Shown here: positions 23,038-33,774 of the stretch, one piece after another
Numbering within the stretch: position 1 is the first letter of the stretch
Layout of the letters: the number at the start of each line of letters is the position of its first letter
Assembly: GCA_031771865.1 (NCBI GenBank)
Contig: JASISA010000002.1
Location: 1,116,001 to 1,180,000, forward strand
Length of the DNA: 64,000 nt
Source: Nothophaeocryptopus gaeumannii
Taxonomy: Eukaryota; Ascomycota; Dothideomycetes; Mycosphaerellales; Mycosphaerellaceae
Direction: 5' to 3'
Position numbers and translations under genes: made by a program
The notes under the pieces: model-generated
What the model was told of the DNA's origin: nothing
Seen by the model: only the letters and a program-made list of their open reading frames with translations
Database searches by the model: none

Positions 23038-24109
23038 GCTAACGGCGTGACCTGGGCTGCTGTGCGCGTGCGTTGCAGTCTAATGTTTGCGTAAATACTT
23101 GATATCGACACTGAAATATGTTTGTCTATGATGGGCTCGTTGCCGTCGATGTCGCGAATGGTGGGAGTCGCGAAGAATGGTTTTCGGCTTCACGTCACGG
23201 AACTCTTGTTCTCATGACAGTGTCGCAGCAACCGATCTCCAAAGCTCAAACTGTTGACGTTTGAAAAGTGAATGGAGCCGCTAAACCTCGAACCTTTGAC
23301 ATACAACGGCCTGCTGCGGGTTACAAGCAAGCATGTCGTTTCAATGGAGCCTATCTTGGGTTCAACCCTGATACTGGCATCCCAGTCCACCACAGAAGAC
23401 GCGGACTCGAGATCGAAGTGCCTCACGTGGAGGCTGTGGGATGCTTGCGCATTCGATACGGGTGTGCGAGGAGCTTAGTATGGAGGCACGATGTGCGGTG
23501 TGGACGCGCAAGAGATCCCACGAGTGAACGGCATACGTCGACGGCGGTGTCAACGCATGTCAACAGCCATCGGGACTGCACAACCATCTCTCATGCGTAC
23601 TGCTCTACGACCGACCAGAAACTATTCCTCTCGGCACTCCACAACCAATATCTGTATCTAAGCTCTCGCCTCAACGAGGTCACGCACACTTCTTACGTGA
23701 AGCCTGCACTGCCCTACCCCAGGCGTTCCAGAAATTGTCGAGTTAGACCAACTGACCAGGCCACCTCCCGACAGTTCATCCGGATGCCTTTACGATGCGC
23801 TTCAAGAAAACATCTGTCAAATTTGTAGGTGGGACAAAGTCGCATTTCGGTCTCTACCATCGTACTGTGTTCATTTGCGAACGAGCGATTGTTGAGTTTG
23901 GACAGACTCAACGTAAACGACAATCCGATTGACAAAGCCACGTATACGAAAGAGCTTTTTCTCGGGTTTTTTTATTGTCCGCCGATGGACAATGTACTCT
24001 GCACAATATTCAAATAACGTACCTACTGTACACATAGCTTCAAACCGTACATATACACACCTCACCTCCCTGCCCTCCATCATCTCACAGTCCTCCCTCC
24101 ATCCCTACC
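23038..24109. other. Intergenic, no gene seen
   Basis: About 1.07 kb between the membrane-protein start and the VTC4 stop. One plus-strand frame of 186 codons (23268-23828) has no domain, no typical composition and no splice partner. Treated as non-coding. Confidence 0.5.
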
Positions 24110-26678
24110 TCACTCTCCCCCGAGCCTCCTCCCATTCCCACCCTTCAAATCCCCCTCGCCACCATACTCAAACCTATATCCCACCGCAATACTCACACTT
24201 ATCAACAACGCCAAACACAGCACACTCGGACCCCATTTATCATGATAATTTACCGCCTTCCTTTGCTTGATCCGATCGACTCGCCACAGGAAGATTCCCA
24301 TGCTGTAGAGAAGGGCGATGATGGCTGTGATGGTGAAGGCGATGGCGGAGGCCATGGAGATACTATCGCCGAAATTGAGGAGTGTCGCTGCGATAGAGCC
24401 GAGGATGATTGAGAATTCGAGCTGGAAAAACAATATCAGTCAGCATACGCGGGTTAAGAGGAGTGGGAGGTGAGGTGAGGGGCGATATACCCATGCTAGG
24501 AACGTCCTCTCAGCAGCAAAAGAAACCTTGGGCTCAACCCTCACAGGAACATGAATCTTCTTTCCCTTGGGAGCTTTGAACCTCTTCTCACTAACGCCCG
24601 CACCACCGGGTATTCCCATCCTCCCTTCCTTAGGATCAATCTGTGTAGGTTTTGGGAAAGGAGTCGCTTGCTTCAAGAAGTAAAGCAGATTGTCGCCCGC
24701 CATACTGGTATACCGCTTGACGAGCTTCCATTGGTATGCCCAACCGCCCTTCTTCTTCGCCTCTTCAAGTGCCTCTTCCTCGTCGTCGGAGTCGTAGAGA
24801 GGGTAGTCGTCGTCGACGGAGACGAGTGGCTTATGCGCCATACGCTCTTCTTCGTCCATTACGTTCCCGTCTGCATCGCCGTTGGCGTGGAGGTGTCGGT
24901 CCTGTTCGTGCTGTTCAAGGGCGTCTCTTGCTGCGCGGAGTCGTTGCTGGTTCTCGTCATCTTCGTGGAGGGTTCGCTCGTCGTAAGCATCCAGCTCGTC
25001 GTCAGTGTCGTCGTCCATGGCTGCGCTTGTGCTCGCGTCCGTGCTTTGCCCAGGTCTCTCAATACCAAATTTGTGGCTGACGGGTTTTCGGATGTCGACG
25101 TTCATCTGAGGCATCCAGAATGGGAGAAGGTCGATTCGTTTAGGGAACATGGTTGCGCAACCGTGGATGAACTTGGAGAACTTGGGCACTGCTTCGACCA
25201 AGTGAGATGCTGTAAGCTCTCGGATCCACTCTGGCGGCTCCTGTCCGGCAGCTGTCTGTAGCTTGACTTCTAACACGCCGTATGGGAACAGCTCGACATC
25301 TGCCTTTGGCAACTGGCTGAATGGCCAGTCAATGCCAATGTCCATTCGTCGCCAGTTGTCGCCCGATCGCTTCCTGCCATCCAAATTGTCTTCGCGAATC
25401 ATTGAAAGTTCGGTATCGAGTGAAACGCGCACGCGGGCATCTCCTGGAAGCTGGAAGGCTGTTCGGTTGTAAAATGAGCGGCAGACAGGTTCGAGCTTGC
25501 GATCGATTACGCGGAATTGGATCTCCTTGGCAAGTTGCTCGAGATTGTCAATTTCTTCCTTGCTCTTCTTGCCGTCTTTTCGCATCTTCTCAAAGACTTG
25601 CTCGGTGGTCATGTCTCCCCGCAGGAATGCATTGACGTTCTTCTCCTTGAGCGAAAATCGTGCCTTGACCGACTTTTCACCAGTCCAGTCTTCTCTATGC
25701 GTCTTCCTCTCCACGAAGATGGTGTCGACATCCATACCACCGTACCATCGTAAACGGATCGCCTCAGCCCCTTCGGTCTTCTTGAGACGGCCCTCGTACA
25801 ACTCCCATGTTTCCAGGTTGTCGTAGTAGATGGATGAGATTGCCGAATCCTTCTTCTCAAACTCTTTGCTCGGGTTGAAGACAAGCACAGGAAGATGCTT
25901 GAGAATGATGAGCTTGAGCTCGGTGATGTTGTCGGGATGCACCCAGTATTTGGTGGTCTGACGAACGAAGTTTTGCTGCTTCTCACCAGCGGAGGAATCC
26001 CCCTTGATTGGGTCGCCACGAGTGCGTACTTGGTCGTAAAGCTTTGAGAGATTGACGACTGTCACATCGTAATCATCCTTGAAGAATGGGCGAGCATTCA
26101 GTCTCGCAGCAAAGACTGGCTTCAGGTGCCAATGGGTGGCCTTGTCATGCTTCTTGATAATCTTCTGGAAACCGGTATAGTTCAGCTGGGTGAACTTGGC
26201 CAGATCGTGCACGTCGGCAATGATGTCTGACAGATCCTCCTCCAACAGCAGGAACTCGTCTTCTGATGGCGCGTTCTGCCTCGCGCGATCGCCTCCGTTC
26301 TTGGCCGCGTCGGCTCTCGCAATGACATCGTTGACCTCCTTCTCACTGGCCTTGATACGGCGAACAATCTCCTGGCTCTTGACCTTCTGGAAGGTAAAGA
26401 CCTTGTCCAATTCCTGCTCCAATTGGTTCACGAAGCTCCTCTCATCTTCCTCGCTCCAGGGCGCCTTCTGGCGGTGTTGTTGGGCGATGGCTGGGGTGTG
26501 CTCGAAGTCGGTGCGCAAGCTCTTCTTGAGGTCGTCGTAGGCGATGTAGTAGTAGTACCAGTCCTTGATGAGGGAGCTTCGAAGCTGCTGTCCGAACCTG
26601 TGTTGTTGTATTTACCCGTTAGAGACTGCCCCGCAAGCACGAGCTCATGGGCAGAGGCATTGGATGTACGCACCTCAT
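24110..26678 (-). CDS. VTC4: VTC4, vacuolar transporter chaperone / polyphosphate polymerase
   Basis: Three exons: 26678-26674 (only ATGAG), 26597-24491 and 24421-24110, giving 807 residues. The N-terminal SPX domain (MRFGQQLRSSLIKDWYYYYI) senses inositol pyrophosphates. The central tunnel domain shows RLRWYGGMDVDTIFVERKTH and VLEVKLQT, matching the catalytic VTC4 subunit that makes polyphosphate. An acidic, disordered linker is rich in Asp and Glu (DDDTDDELDAYDE). The C-terminal VTC/DUF202 domain has three membrane helices (SIILGSIAATLLNFGDSISM onward). Acts at the vacuolar membrane. Yeast Vtc4 is 721 residues; the extra length is mostly in the acidic linker. Confidence 0.95.
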
Positions 26679-27563
26679 GTTGCCTGTCTCGCCTTGGTAT
26701 TAGTTGGATGTACACAGTAAAACAAGCAAGCTGGGAGGACAGAACAGAGCTTCAGTGAAGCATTGAGAGGTGGTGTGACATTCTGAGTGAAGTTTGGACA
26801 CTTCTTCACTTTCTGCCGCTATCTCCACTCGAGATCATGAGATGGAGACGCAGCAGGCGCGAAAGAGAAGCTTAATACCACCACCACCCAATCACCCAAT
26901 CACATACAACCCTCTTCCCACGCGTTTCTAGTCAATATACGATCCCTGGCGCCGTCAATGCGGACATGTTCCGTCTACCAACCCCATCAATGCTCATCAA
27001 TTGTTCGCATATTCAAAGGGTGGACATTGAGTGGCCTCCAAAAAGCTTACGTTACGGAATGACGCCTAGCAACACGGGCGACGGCAAGGTTTCTGCGGTA
27101 CCAGGGAAGAGCTCTGTGGTCTCGCTGATATATCACCCACCATCCAGCCGACGTCAGAGTCCATCTTCTATCGTCTGCTAGACTGGCAGCATGGTTGTGA
27201 GTGGATCAATTAGATAATGCACGAGGAGCTCTCTTGCAGAAGCGACGATACACATGCCGAGCTCTCGGGCCTAGAAGACTATGTACCATTCGAGTTACAC
27301 GACATTGACGCGATCAAACAGGCGATGAGGATGTCGCTCGAGCGAGTTCCGGTCAACAGGACGGCACACCGATTCTCTACTCAACAGTCCGCATCGCCAC
27401 CCAGTATACCCATTCAACACCTTCCACTCACCGCTCCATACTCAAGCCAGATCATATATCCAACGTCATGAAGAGTGGGAAGGCAAGGCCAAAGACTCGG
27501 GGTGCTTCAAAACCACCCGAAGATATCGTATCACTGATGACCAAGCCAACCTGGGACACCTTT
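26679..27563. other. Intergenic; two tiny plus-strand frames
   Basis: Spacer upstream of VTC4. Frames of 71 (26966-27181) and 84 codons (27217-27471) start with ATG. The second contains DIDAIKQAMRMSLE, which resembles a ubiquitin-interacting motif (Ala-x3-Ser). Too short and unsupported to call a gene. Confidence 0.35.
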
Positions 27564-29548
27564 TCATGCACTGGACGTTGTCGACTTCAAACCGACCGCC
27601 GAGTCGCGATCAAGCTCTGAAGGCAGAGTAAGCTTGGTATGCTCCTTCCAGTCTGCACGCCTCGTCAGCATATCCTGCATCGCCTTCCTGAGCTGGAACT
27701 TATCAACGTACGGTATTTGCAGTACTCGTCATCCAGACGCTCTTGCAAGTCAACGTGGCCTACCGAGAAGGCTGCCAGCTTCATTTTCTTGCACTCACGC
27801 TCAACACAGCGATCTGTTTGTCGTATGTTCAGCTTCCGTTCAAGAGCTTTTGATTTGGAACGACTCACGGGCCTTGCAGTAGCCTTTGTTGTCATTGTGC
27901 TTGTCGCAGCGTACGGGAAAGTGCAACGAGATCTGGCACATATCTGAAATTAGGCCTAGTCAGCCGAACTCTCGTACCACAACAGCTTTTTGGAAGGAGA
28001 GGGCAAGGCGTACGTGCAGCGCATAAAGACTGCCATTCTGGCTCTCCTCGCTTGCCCCAAACAACAGCTGAAACTCCCAGACATGGCCTTTTGTTGCCAG
28101 GCGCAACGTCAGAGCGGCATTTGTCTGCTTGAGTTAGCAGTCACTCGGCGGGAAGAAATTTACTTTTGGCTTACGTTCGGCGCAAAAGAAGAGCCCTTGC
28201 TCGACAGCACTGGAACATCCTTCGCGCTTACAGTTGTCTGCTCTTCAATCAGCATGGGGCTGTCCCATTGGCAAGCGATATCGAGAGTCCTACGCGCAGA
28301 GCAGTATCCCGAGCTCGGTCTACGATACTTGTCACAGGTTGCTTCGGCGCACGTTATGTGCCTCTTGCAGAAGGGCAGATCAGGCTTCCTTTTTGTCCTC
28401 TCGGCCTGGCAATCTGGTTCGGTGCACCGCCAGTTATCAAAATCTGATATCCTTTAGCAAGGCGTCACGGCTCAGAACGTGTTCGACGTGTACTCACGCT
28501 CTTTGCAGAATCGAGTGCCTTGCCCATCGTGGATATCCGCGAGATAGATCTGGATACAGCCAGGAGCTGTGCATCTATCTGAGGCGCTATCAGTCTGAGG
28601 GCCATGTTCCCAGGCTCCCACGTACGTACGATCTTTGCAGAACGGTATCAAGGTCTTGTCTGACTCGGCGCCATAATTACCGGAAGCTGGGCAATTCCCT
28701 TTCGCACAAGGCACATCTACGATTGATCTGGTCAATAGGCGCGTCTCCTGATATTCGAGGAACAACTCACGTTCCGCGCAGAACCTCCCGCTGGCTTGGG
28801 CAAATTAGCCCTGATTCGAACAGCCATTGAAGCTGCAGGTATCTATTCTGCGTTCAGCACTTCTCCAAGGTGATCTGCCAACCACGAGAGGACGTACGAC
28901 TTCTACAGTATGGCCTCAGCAACCCATCGGCATCACCATTGCTGCCAAATGCCCGACAACGTGGCTCCGCGCAGGTGACATCTGACCAAGATGCGTCAGT
29001 GCGGTCGGTCGTTCTCGACAAAGATTGCAGTGCTTACGGCTAGCGCACCATCGCCCATCGCCTCTCTTGAACTGGCCGTGCCGCAAGCAACCATCGACGT
29101 GGCAAGTGTCTCGACTTGGTCAGCTTTCTCGCGACGAGAATTAGCATTCTCGATTCAGAAAAGGAGAAAGCTCACGAGTCTGGCAGAAGGGCATCAACTC
29201 GCCATTCGGGTCGTCATCGCATCTTCCGGACGAGCGACAATCTGGCTCGGCGCATGGGACGTCTCAATCAGGTGAGCGAATTGCTTTCAACGAACACCTG
29301 CGCTAGACTTACGACTTGAACACCAACGACCACCTGCTGTTGCTAGCTGGCCATGGTGCGAACATCCGTCTGTGGAACAGACATCTGCCATCCCTTATCA
29401 GCGGGACTCAGTCCCTTCAAGGGCCCCAAAGCACTCACGATCACCGCACAAAGTATAGCTTCTTGCTGTACAGCCCTTCACACTCTTCCGCATCACAAGG
29501 ATGAGGCTGCGAGGCCTGCCTTTGGTGTTCTTTCTTTTGGCGACTCAT
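27564..29548 (-). CDS. Multi-exon cysteine-repeat protein, one repeat per exon; one exon carries a stop
   Basis: Hidden gene found by reading splice sites. Exons: 29493 or 29548 to 29439, 29384-29313, 29262-29176, 29109-29038, 28981-28898, 28842-28771, 28716-28630, 28578-28498, 28443-28294, 28237-28175, 28124-28014, 27943-27869, 27813-27712, 27652-27564 (stop). Every internal exon is a multiple of 3 and every intron is phase 1, splitting a CAT/CAC His codon. Most repeats read H-x-C-x4-C-x(n)-[FWY]-C-x2, with the next exon's His completing a C-x2-H, so a zinc-binding module is likely. Examples: HVPCAEPDC...FC, HRCTAPGC...FC, HNCKREGC...FC. Exon 28443-28294 holds two repeats. About 399 codons in all, but TAA at 28807-28805 interrupts the exon 28842-28771. 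I do not recognise a named family. No signal peptide is evident. Confidence 0.72.
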
Positions 29549-30144
29549 ATCATCCTAACCCTGCGGTGGGGCAAAGAGCGTTGGAAATATACAATTGGGC
29601 ACGAAGGAAACAAATGAAAACAAGCGAGGTTGGGGAGGGCGAGCCTGTAAAGTACGCCTTCCGCCAGCCTGATATCGCACGTCTCGACCTGCAGAGGGGC
29701 GGCATGTAAGGCGAACTGCATGCCATGCAGCCTGGCGAGTGACGTCTCCTTCCAAGCTGATGTGGTTCGCGTGCCCAGAGGAAGGCGACGGATTGTCTCC
29801 GGTCTGGACAGCACACAATATCTTGCTAACACCGCATACTCCGGTGAGAGCTCGATCACTTCCATCGCTCTGTCGAAACGCCGTTATCATTCGGCCAACC
29901 TAGTACTGCAACCGTCTGCCAGCCTCAGCCGAACGCTGCCTCTTCATGTGCAGTCCGAACTCAATCGCTTCGTGGCTCCAGTGGGCAGGGTCCGGAGCTG
30001 AGATCGTGCGGATGCCGACAGCCTGGAGGCTCTCAATATTCATGACATTCGCTGCAAGCAAGCTTAGCTCCTATTGCTCTTTTCAAGGTAGGAAGCGTTC
30101 ACTCAAGACTTTGATGCCCTTCCAATCATTCCCCCAAGCCTCTC
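29549..30144. other. Intergenic, probable promoter of the cysteine-repeat gene
   Basis: About 600 bp between the SDR stop and the cysteine-repeat gene. A minus-strand frame at 29545-29865 (ATG 29865) has no repeat unit and may only be leader sequence. Confidence 0.45.
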
Positions 30145-31084
30145 TTACGGAAGCGTATACCCTCCGTCAATAATCACATCACTGCCCGTCTGGTACGAAC
30201 TCGCATCACTTGCCAGGTACAGAAAGAGGCCTTTAATCTCTTTCACATGTCCTTGCCGTCCCATCGGCGTCATACGGTAGGCTTCGTTGATCACACGCGG
30301 TCCGGCGCCCAATTTGGTGTCGAAGAATCCTGGTGATACCATATTGACACGTGCGAAATCTCGCCATTCGCGAGCCAGTGATTTGCCGAGTTGGGTTACG
30401 GCTGCTTTGGTGGAGTTGTAGACCTGGAAGACGTCAGTGCTGATTGGGACTTCAGGAGCTCTACAAGTGTACTGACTGGCTGATCGACCGGAACGTTGAC
30501 GATATGTGCTGAAATACTGGATGTGATGATCAAGTTTCCAAACCCTTGTTTCTTGAACACGTGGCCGGCGTATTTGGCGCAGAAGAAGACGCCATCAACT
30601 ATAATGCTTCATCAGTTCCATTTCTTCAACCAGAGAGGAGATGGTCTTTCTTACCATTTACACTCATCTGCTTCCTATACTCCTCAATCGTCTGCTCAAT
30701 GATCGGCTTACTTATCGCCATACCCGCATTCGCCACGAAGACGTCCAATCTTCCAAAGTCTGCAGTGATTTGGTTGATCGTGGCTTCGACTTTACTTGGT
30801 TCTGACACTTCCAAATGATAAGCCTTTGCCTTGATGCCATTCTTCTCTGCTAGCTTGGGTCCTTTCTCGAAAGCTGCGTTGTTGGAGTTGTAGAGGAGAG
30901 CTAGATCACCTCCCGCTTCAGCGATCGCCTCCGCTACAGCCCAGCCGATTCCGTCGGAGGCTCCTGTGATGGCTACGACCTTTCCTTTCATGGAGAATTG
31001 TTGCAGGACATTTTCGGGTGTGTTCGGGACGGGCTTGGGCTCCCGATTTGGGGCGGAGTTTACTTCTTCGATTGTCATGGACAT
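30145..31084 (-). CDS. Short-chain dehydrogenase/reductase, sorbose-reductase-like
   Basis: Exons 31084-30655, 30598-30477 and 30423-30145 give 276 residues. It has the classical SDR layout: VVAITGASDGIGWAVA (cofactor loop), VANAGMA (NAG), catalytic Ser in IITSSISAH, Tyr-Lys in VYNSTKAAV, and a C-terminal SYQTGSDVIIDGGY. The sequence style (N-terminal PNTPENVLQQFSMKGK) is that of fungal NADP-dependent mannitol dehydrogenase / L-sorbose reductase (SOU1-like) enzymes, which interconvert hexitols and ketoses. Cytosolic. Divergent from the caleosin gene across 653 bp. Confidence 0.9.
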
Positions 31085-31737
31085 CTTTACGGAGTTCTTC
31101 GTCTGTTAGGCTGAAAAATGGGGTCCTACGTGAGCCGTTTGGAGGATTTAATGTGTTATGTTGGAAAAGAAACTACGTGTACTTTGACCATTTGTGTTGG
31201 CAAGGTCGACTGTGACCCTCCACTCGCCGAACCTTCCTTGCTCTGGAGCACTGATTGCCGTTGCATCAGTATTGCGATGTAACAAGACTCTATTGAACAT
31301 CACTGAGTTTCTTCAAACTTGTGGGACGGCATTGAAGTCGACAGGACTATATCACCACTTCTGTAGGACCTTGGTGGGGTTGTGTTGACCTCCTTGAACA
31401 ACGTCATTCTGCATCGTCAATCTAGATGTGATTCAAGTTGACGCCATCATCCCAACCTTCCCACGTGCAAAAGCTTACACGGCTTTAGGACCTCTTCACA
31501 TGCCAACTTTTGGTGGCCACAATGTCTAGATTGCCTTTGAAAGCCTTCTCATTCGTCGGCGGGATCTGCGGATGGAAAGAAGCTTTGGAGAAAGAGATTC
31601 TTCCATGGCTACGTCAGAGTTGAAACATTGGTTTGATGTCAAATATATTCTCTTAAAGATGTAGATGTCAAACAGTTCAGCAGCATCGAAGCTCCCAACA
31701 TCTCACCAGTCACCTTGTCTTGAGCATCCAAGCTAAG
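31085..31737. other. Divergent SDR/caleosin spacer
   Basis: About 650 bp, no gene seen. It should contain both promoters. Confidence 0.5.
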
Positions 31738-32598
31738 ATGCCTTCAGTCGTCAGTGTCCTCGAGACAGCCGCACCAGATGCAACAAACACGAATATTGAG
31801 TCAAACAAAATAGCCCAAGAACACCTACACGAACAACCCATCAACGGCAACGCCCTCCAAATCCCCAAAGGCCGCGCTTACTCAACCTCTTTAGAAAACG
31901 TCGCCATAACCCTCGAACGCCAACCCTACATCCCCCAACCCGGCGACAAACTCACCGACCCCGGCACAGCCCGCGTCAACATAGCCGCATCCAAGGAGAA
32001 ACCCGATGGAACCACCGAAGGAAATTGGGCCAACTCTCACAAACACCAAACCGTCCTCCAACAACACGTAACCTACTGGGACCCCGACGCCGACGGGATC
32101 ATCTGGCCTTCAGATATCTACACCGGCTGTGCAGCATGGGGCTGGAATCCATTCCTCTGCATCCTCGTAGTCCTCATCATAGCTCCTACAATGTCTTATC
32201 CAACACTTCCGAAAGGGAAATTATTGCCCGATCTGCGGTTCAGGATTTATGTGAATAATATTCATAAAGACAAACACGGCTCCGACAGCAACACCTACGA
32301 CTCCACGGGTCGTTTCCGACCACAGCAATTCGAGGACTTCTTCGCCATGTATGATCATGGGAATAAAGTCGGATTGGATATGTATGATCTTGCGAGGGCA
32401 CACAAGGGACAGAGGTTATTGATGGATCCGTTTGGATGGACGGCGGGGATTTTGGAGTGGTTGGCGCTGTATTTGTTGATTTGGCCGGAAGATGGGGTTA
32501 TGAGGAAGGAGGATGTGAGGGCGAGTTTTGATGGGAGTTTGTTTCAGAGGAAGGCGGATGAGTTTGCGAAGAAGAAGCATGGCAAGGGAAGAGATTGA
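31738..32598 (+). CDS. Caleosin / peroxygenase
   Basis: Single exon, 286 residues from the ATG at 31738; the frame's earlier codon is TTG. A haem-ligand His110 (LQQHVTYWD) is directly followed by one EF-hand loop (DPDADGIIWPSD). A hydrophobic segment (about 130-152) ends in a proline turn, which anchors the protein to lipid droplets. RFRPQQFEDFFAMYDH is the second conserved caleosin block, and the lysine-rich C-terminus is typical. Fungal members oxygenate unsaturated fatty acids with hydroperoxides and affect sporulation or secondary metabolism. Codon use is strikingly C-ended between 31830 and 32060 and G-ended after 32340. Confidence 0.92.
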   Translation: MPSVVSVLETAAPDATNTNIESNKIAQEHLHEQPINGNALQIPKGRAYSTSLENVAITLERQPYIPQPGDKLTDPGTARVNIAASKEKPDGTTEGNWANSHKHQTVLQQHVTYWDPDADGIIWPSDIYTGCAAWGWNPFLCILVVLIIAPTMSYPTLPKGKLLPDLRFRIYVNNIHKDKHGSDSNTYDSTGRFRPQQFEDFFAMYDHGNKVGLDMYDLARAHKGQRLLMDPFGWTAGILEWLALYLLIWPEDGVMRKEDVRASFDGSLFQRKADEFAKKKHGKGRD

Positions 32599-32810
32599 TG
32601 ATGCGGCCATAGGCAATCAAATTTTGCATATCTGCAAATGCATCGGGCTGTGCTTTCCAACTTTCATCTATCGCACCTTTGGGCTCGTTTGGGTAGAGAG
32701 TCGAACTCGTACCCTGGACCCAATACATGTGCACCATTGCACGCCTCTGTATTGCCCAGCTTTTGGTGCCCCTCCGGAAGTTATTTTCACGTTGTGATCT
32801 AGGTCACTGG

Positions 32811-33639
32811 TCACTTCCAGTCGACGACATGCTGCGTGCCCCGCTTGTAACTCTCCAGCATGCATTCGATGATCCACCAGTCTATGCCAGCGTCGCGAAG
32901 GTCACGGACAATTTGGAGTGCCCCATTAGCAAGTTTGACACTGCTCGTACTGAGTGAATTTGCGGTCGGGATGGCATATGCCTTGTCTTGGAACCAGTGG
33001 CGGAGCCAGTCGCAGATCTTGCTCCAGTCCTTGCCGCCGATATGAGTGTTAAGAAGGAAAATGTTGTCCTTTTTGGATTTGCAGAAAGCGCCTGCATGAC
33101 GGAAGAAGGCAATGTTGACCGCGGGATCGCAGTCTCGACAGTCCACGCCGAAGCTGTTTTCATGGTAGTAGGTCGACGAGGCTTCGTTCCGAATCTGCTT
33201 GCATGTGCGAAGCAAAGCAGGCTGCTGGAAGTTCTGACGAGTGACTTTGATGCGCTCCTCTTCACACAAGACGTAGCGGTAAATGCGGTTGCGCAGCTCA
33301 AGCGGGAGTGCGAGGATGGCGTAGGCCTTGGTGGCAAGCTCTTTGCCCAGGAGTAGCTTGGCGCGCTTGAGGTCATCTCCGCTGAGACCGGCGAGGATCG
33401 CTGCGATCTGGCCAAGCGGCGGCGCTTCGGTCTTGGCTTTCTTGGTTTTCGGAGGCCTGTCCGATGTCAGTGTTATGATCGGTGAGGTATGGCTAGCGCT
33501 CGCCTTACATGATGTATCGCAGTCTGCTTGGACTTGATTTGCGATAGCTTGCAGTGCAGACAAGTACCTGTCAACGGTGTGGAAGGAGCCAATACCGCTT
33601 TGAGTTTGTTGTTGTTGTTGGCTGTTGGACGTTCGACAT
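32811..33639 (-). CDS. F-box-like (2EXR-type) domain protein, unknown role
   Basis: Exon 33639-33596 (MSNVQQPTTTTNSKR) joins exon 33456-32811 across a 139-bp intron, giving a closed 229-residue protein. After a basic linker, LALPLELRNRIYRYVL followed by LLRTCKQIRNEASSTYYHEN is the N-terminal helix pair seen in large fungal families of F-box-like / 2EXR proteins that are abundant in Mycosphaerella-type genomes. The remainder (VNIAFFRHAGAF, WSKICDWLRHWF) is typical but undefined. The long uninterrupted frame upstream to 33905 overlaps the neighbouring monooxygenase, so the spliced start is preferred. Start confidence is moderate. Confidence 0.75.
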
Positions 33640-33774
33640 TGAAGATTGTGACGAACGAAGAGTCGAAACCTCACCTGCGATGGTCCGTGCGTGCGTGCGG
33701 AACTCGGAGCATCACATGCGCGGTGTTTGCATGTGATGAACTTCACCTGCAACCAGGTCTTATGCGCCTTTCGC

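Noticed and set aside
23268..23828. 186-codon plus-strand frame
   Set aside because: No domain, odd composition and no splice partner.
24551..25261. 236-codon plus-strand frame
   Set aside because: Lies entirely antisense to VTC4 coding sequence; no domain. A shadow of the reverse frame.
32685..32730. T-arm-like sequence (AGAGTCGAACTCGTACCCTGG)
   Set aside because: No D arm, anticodon stem or acceptor around it.
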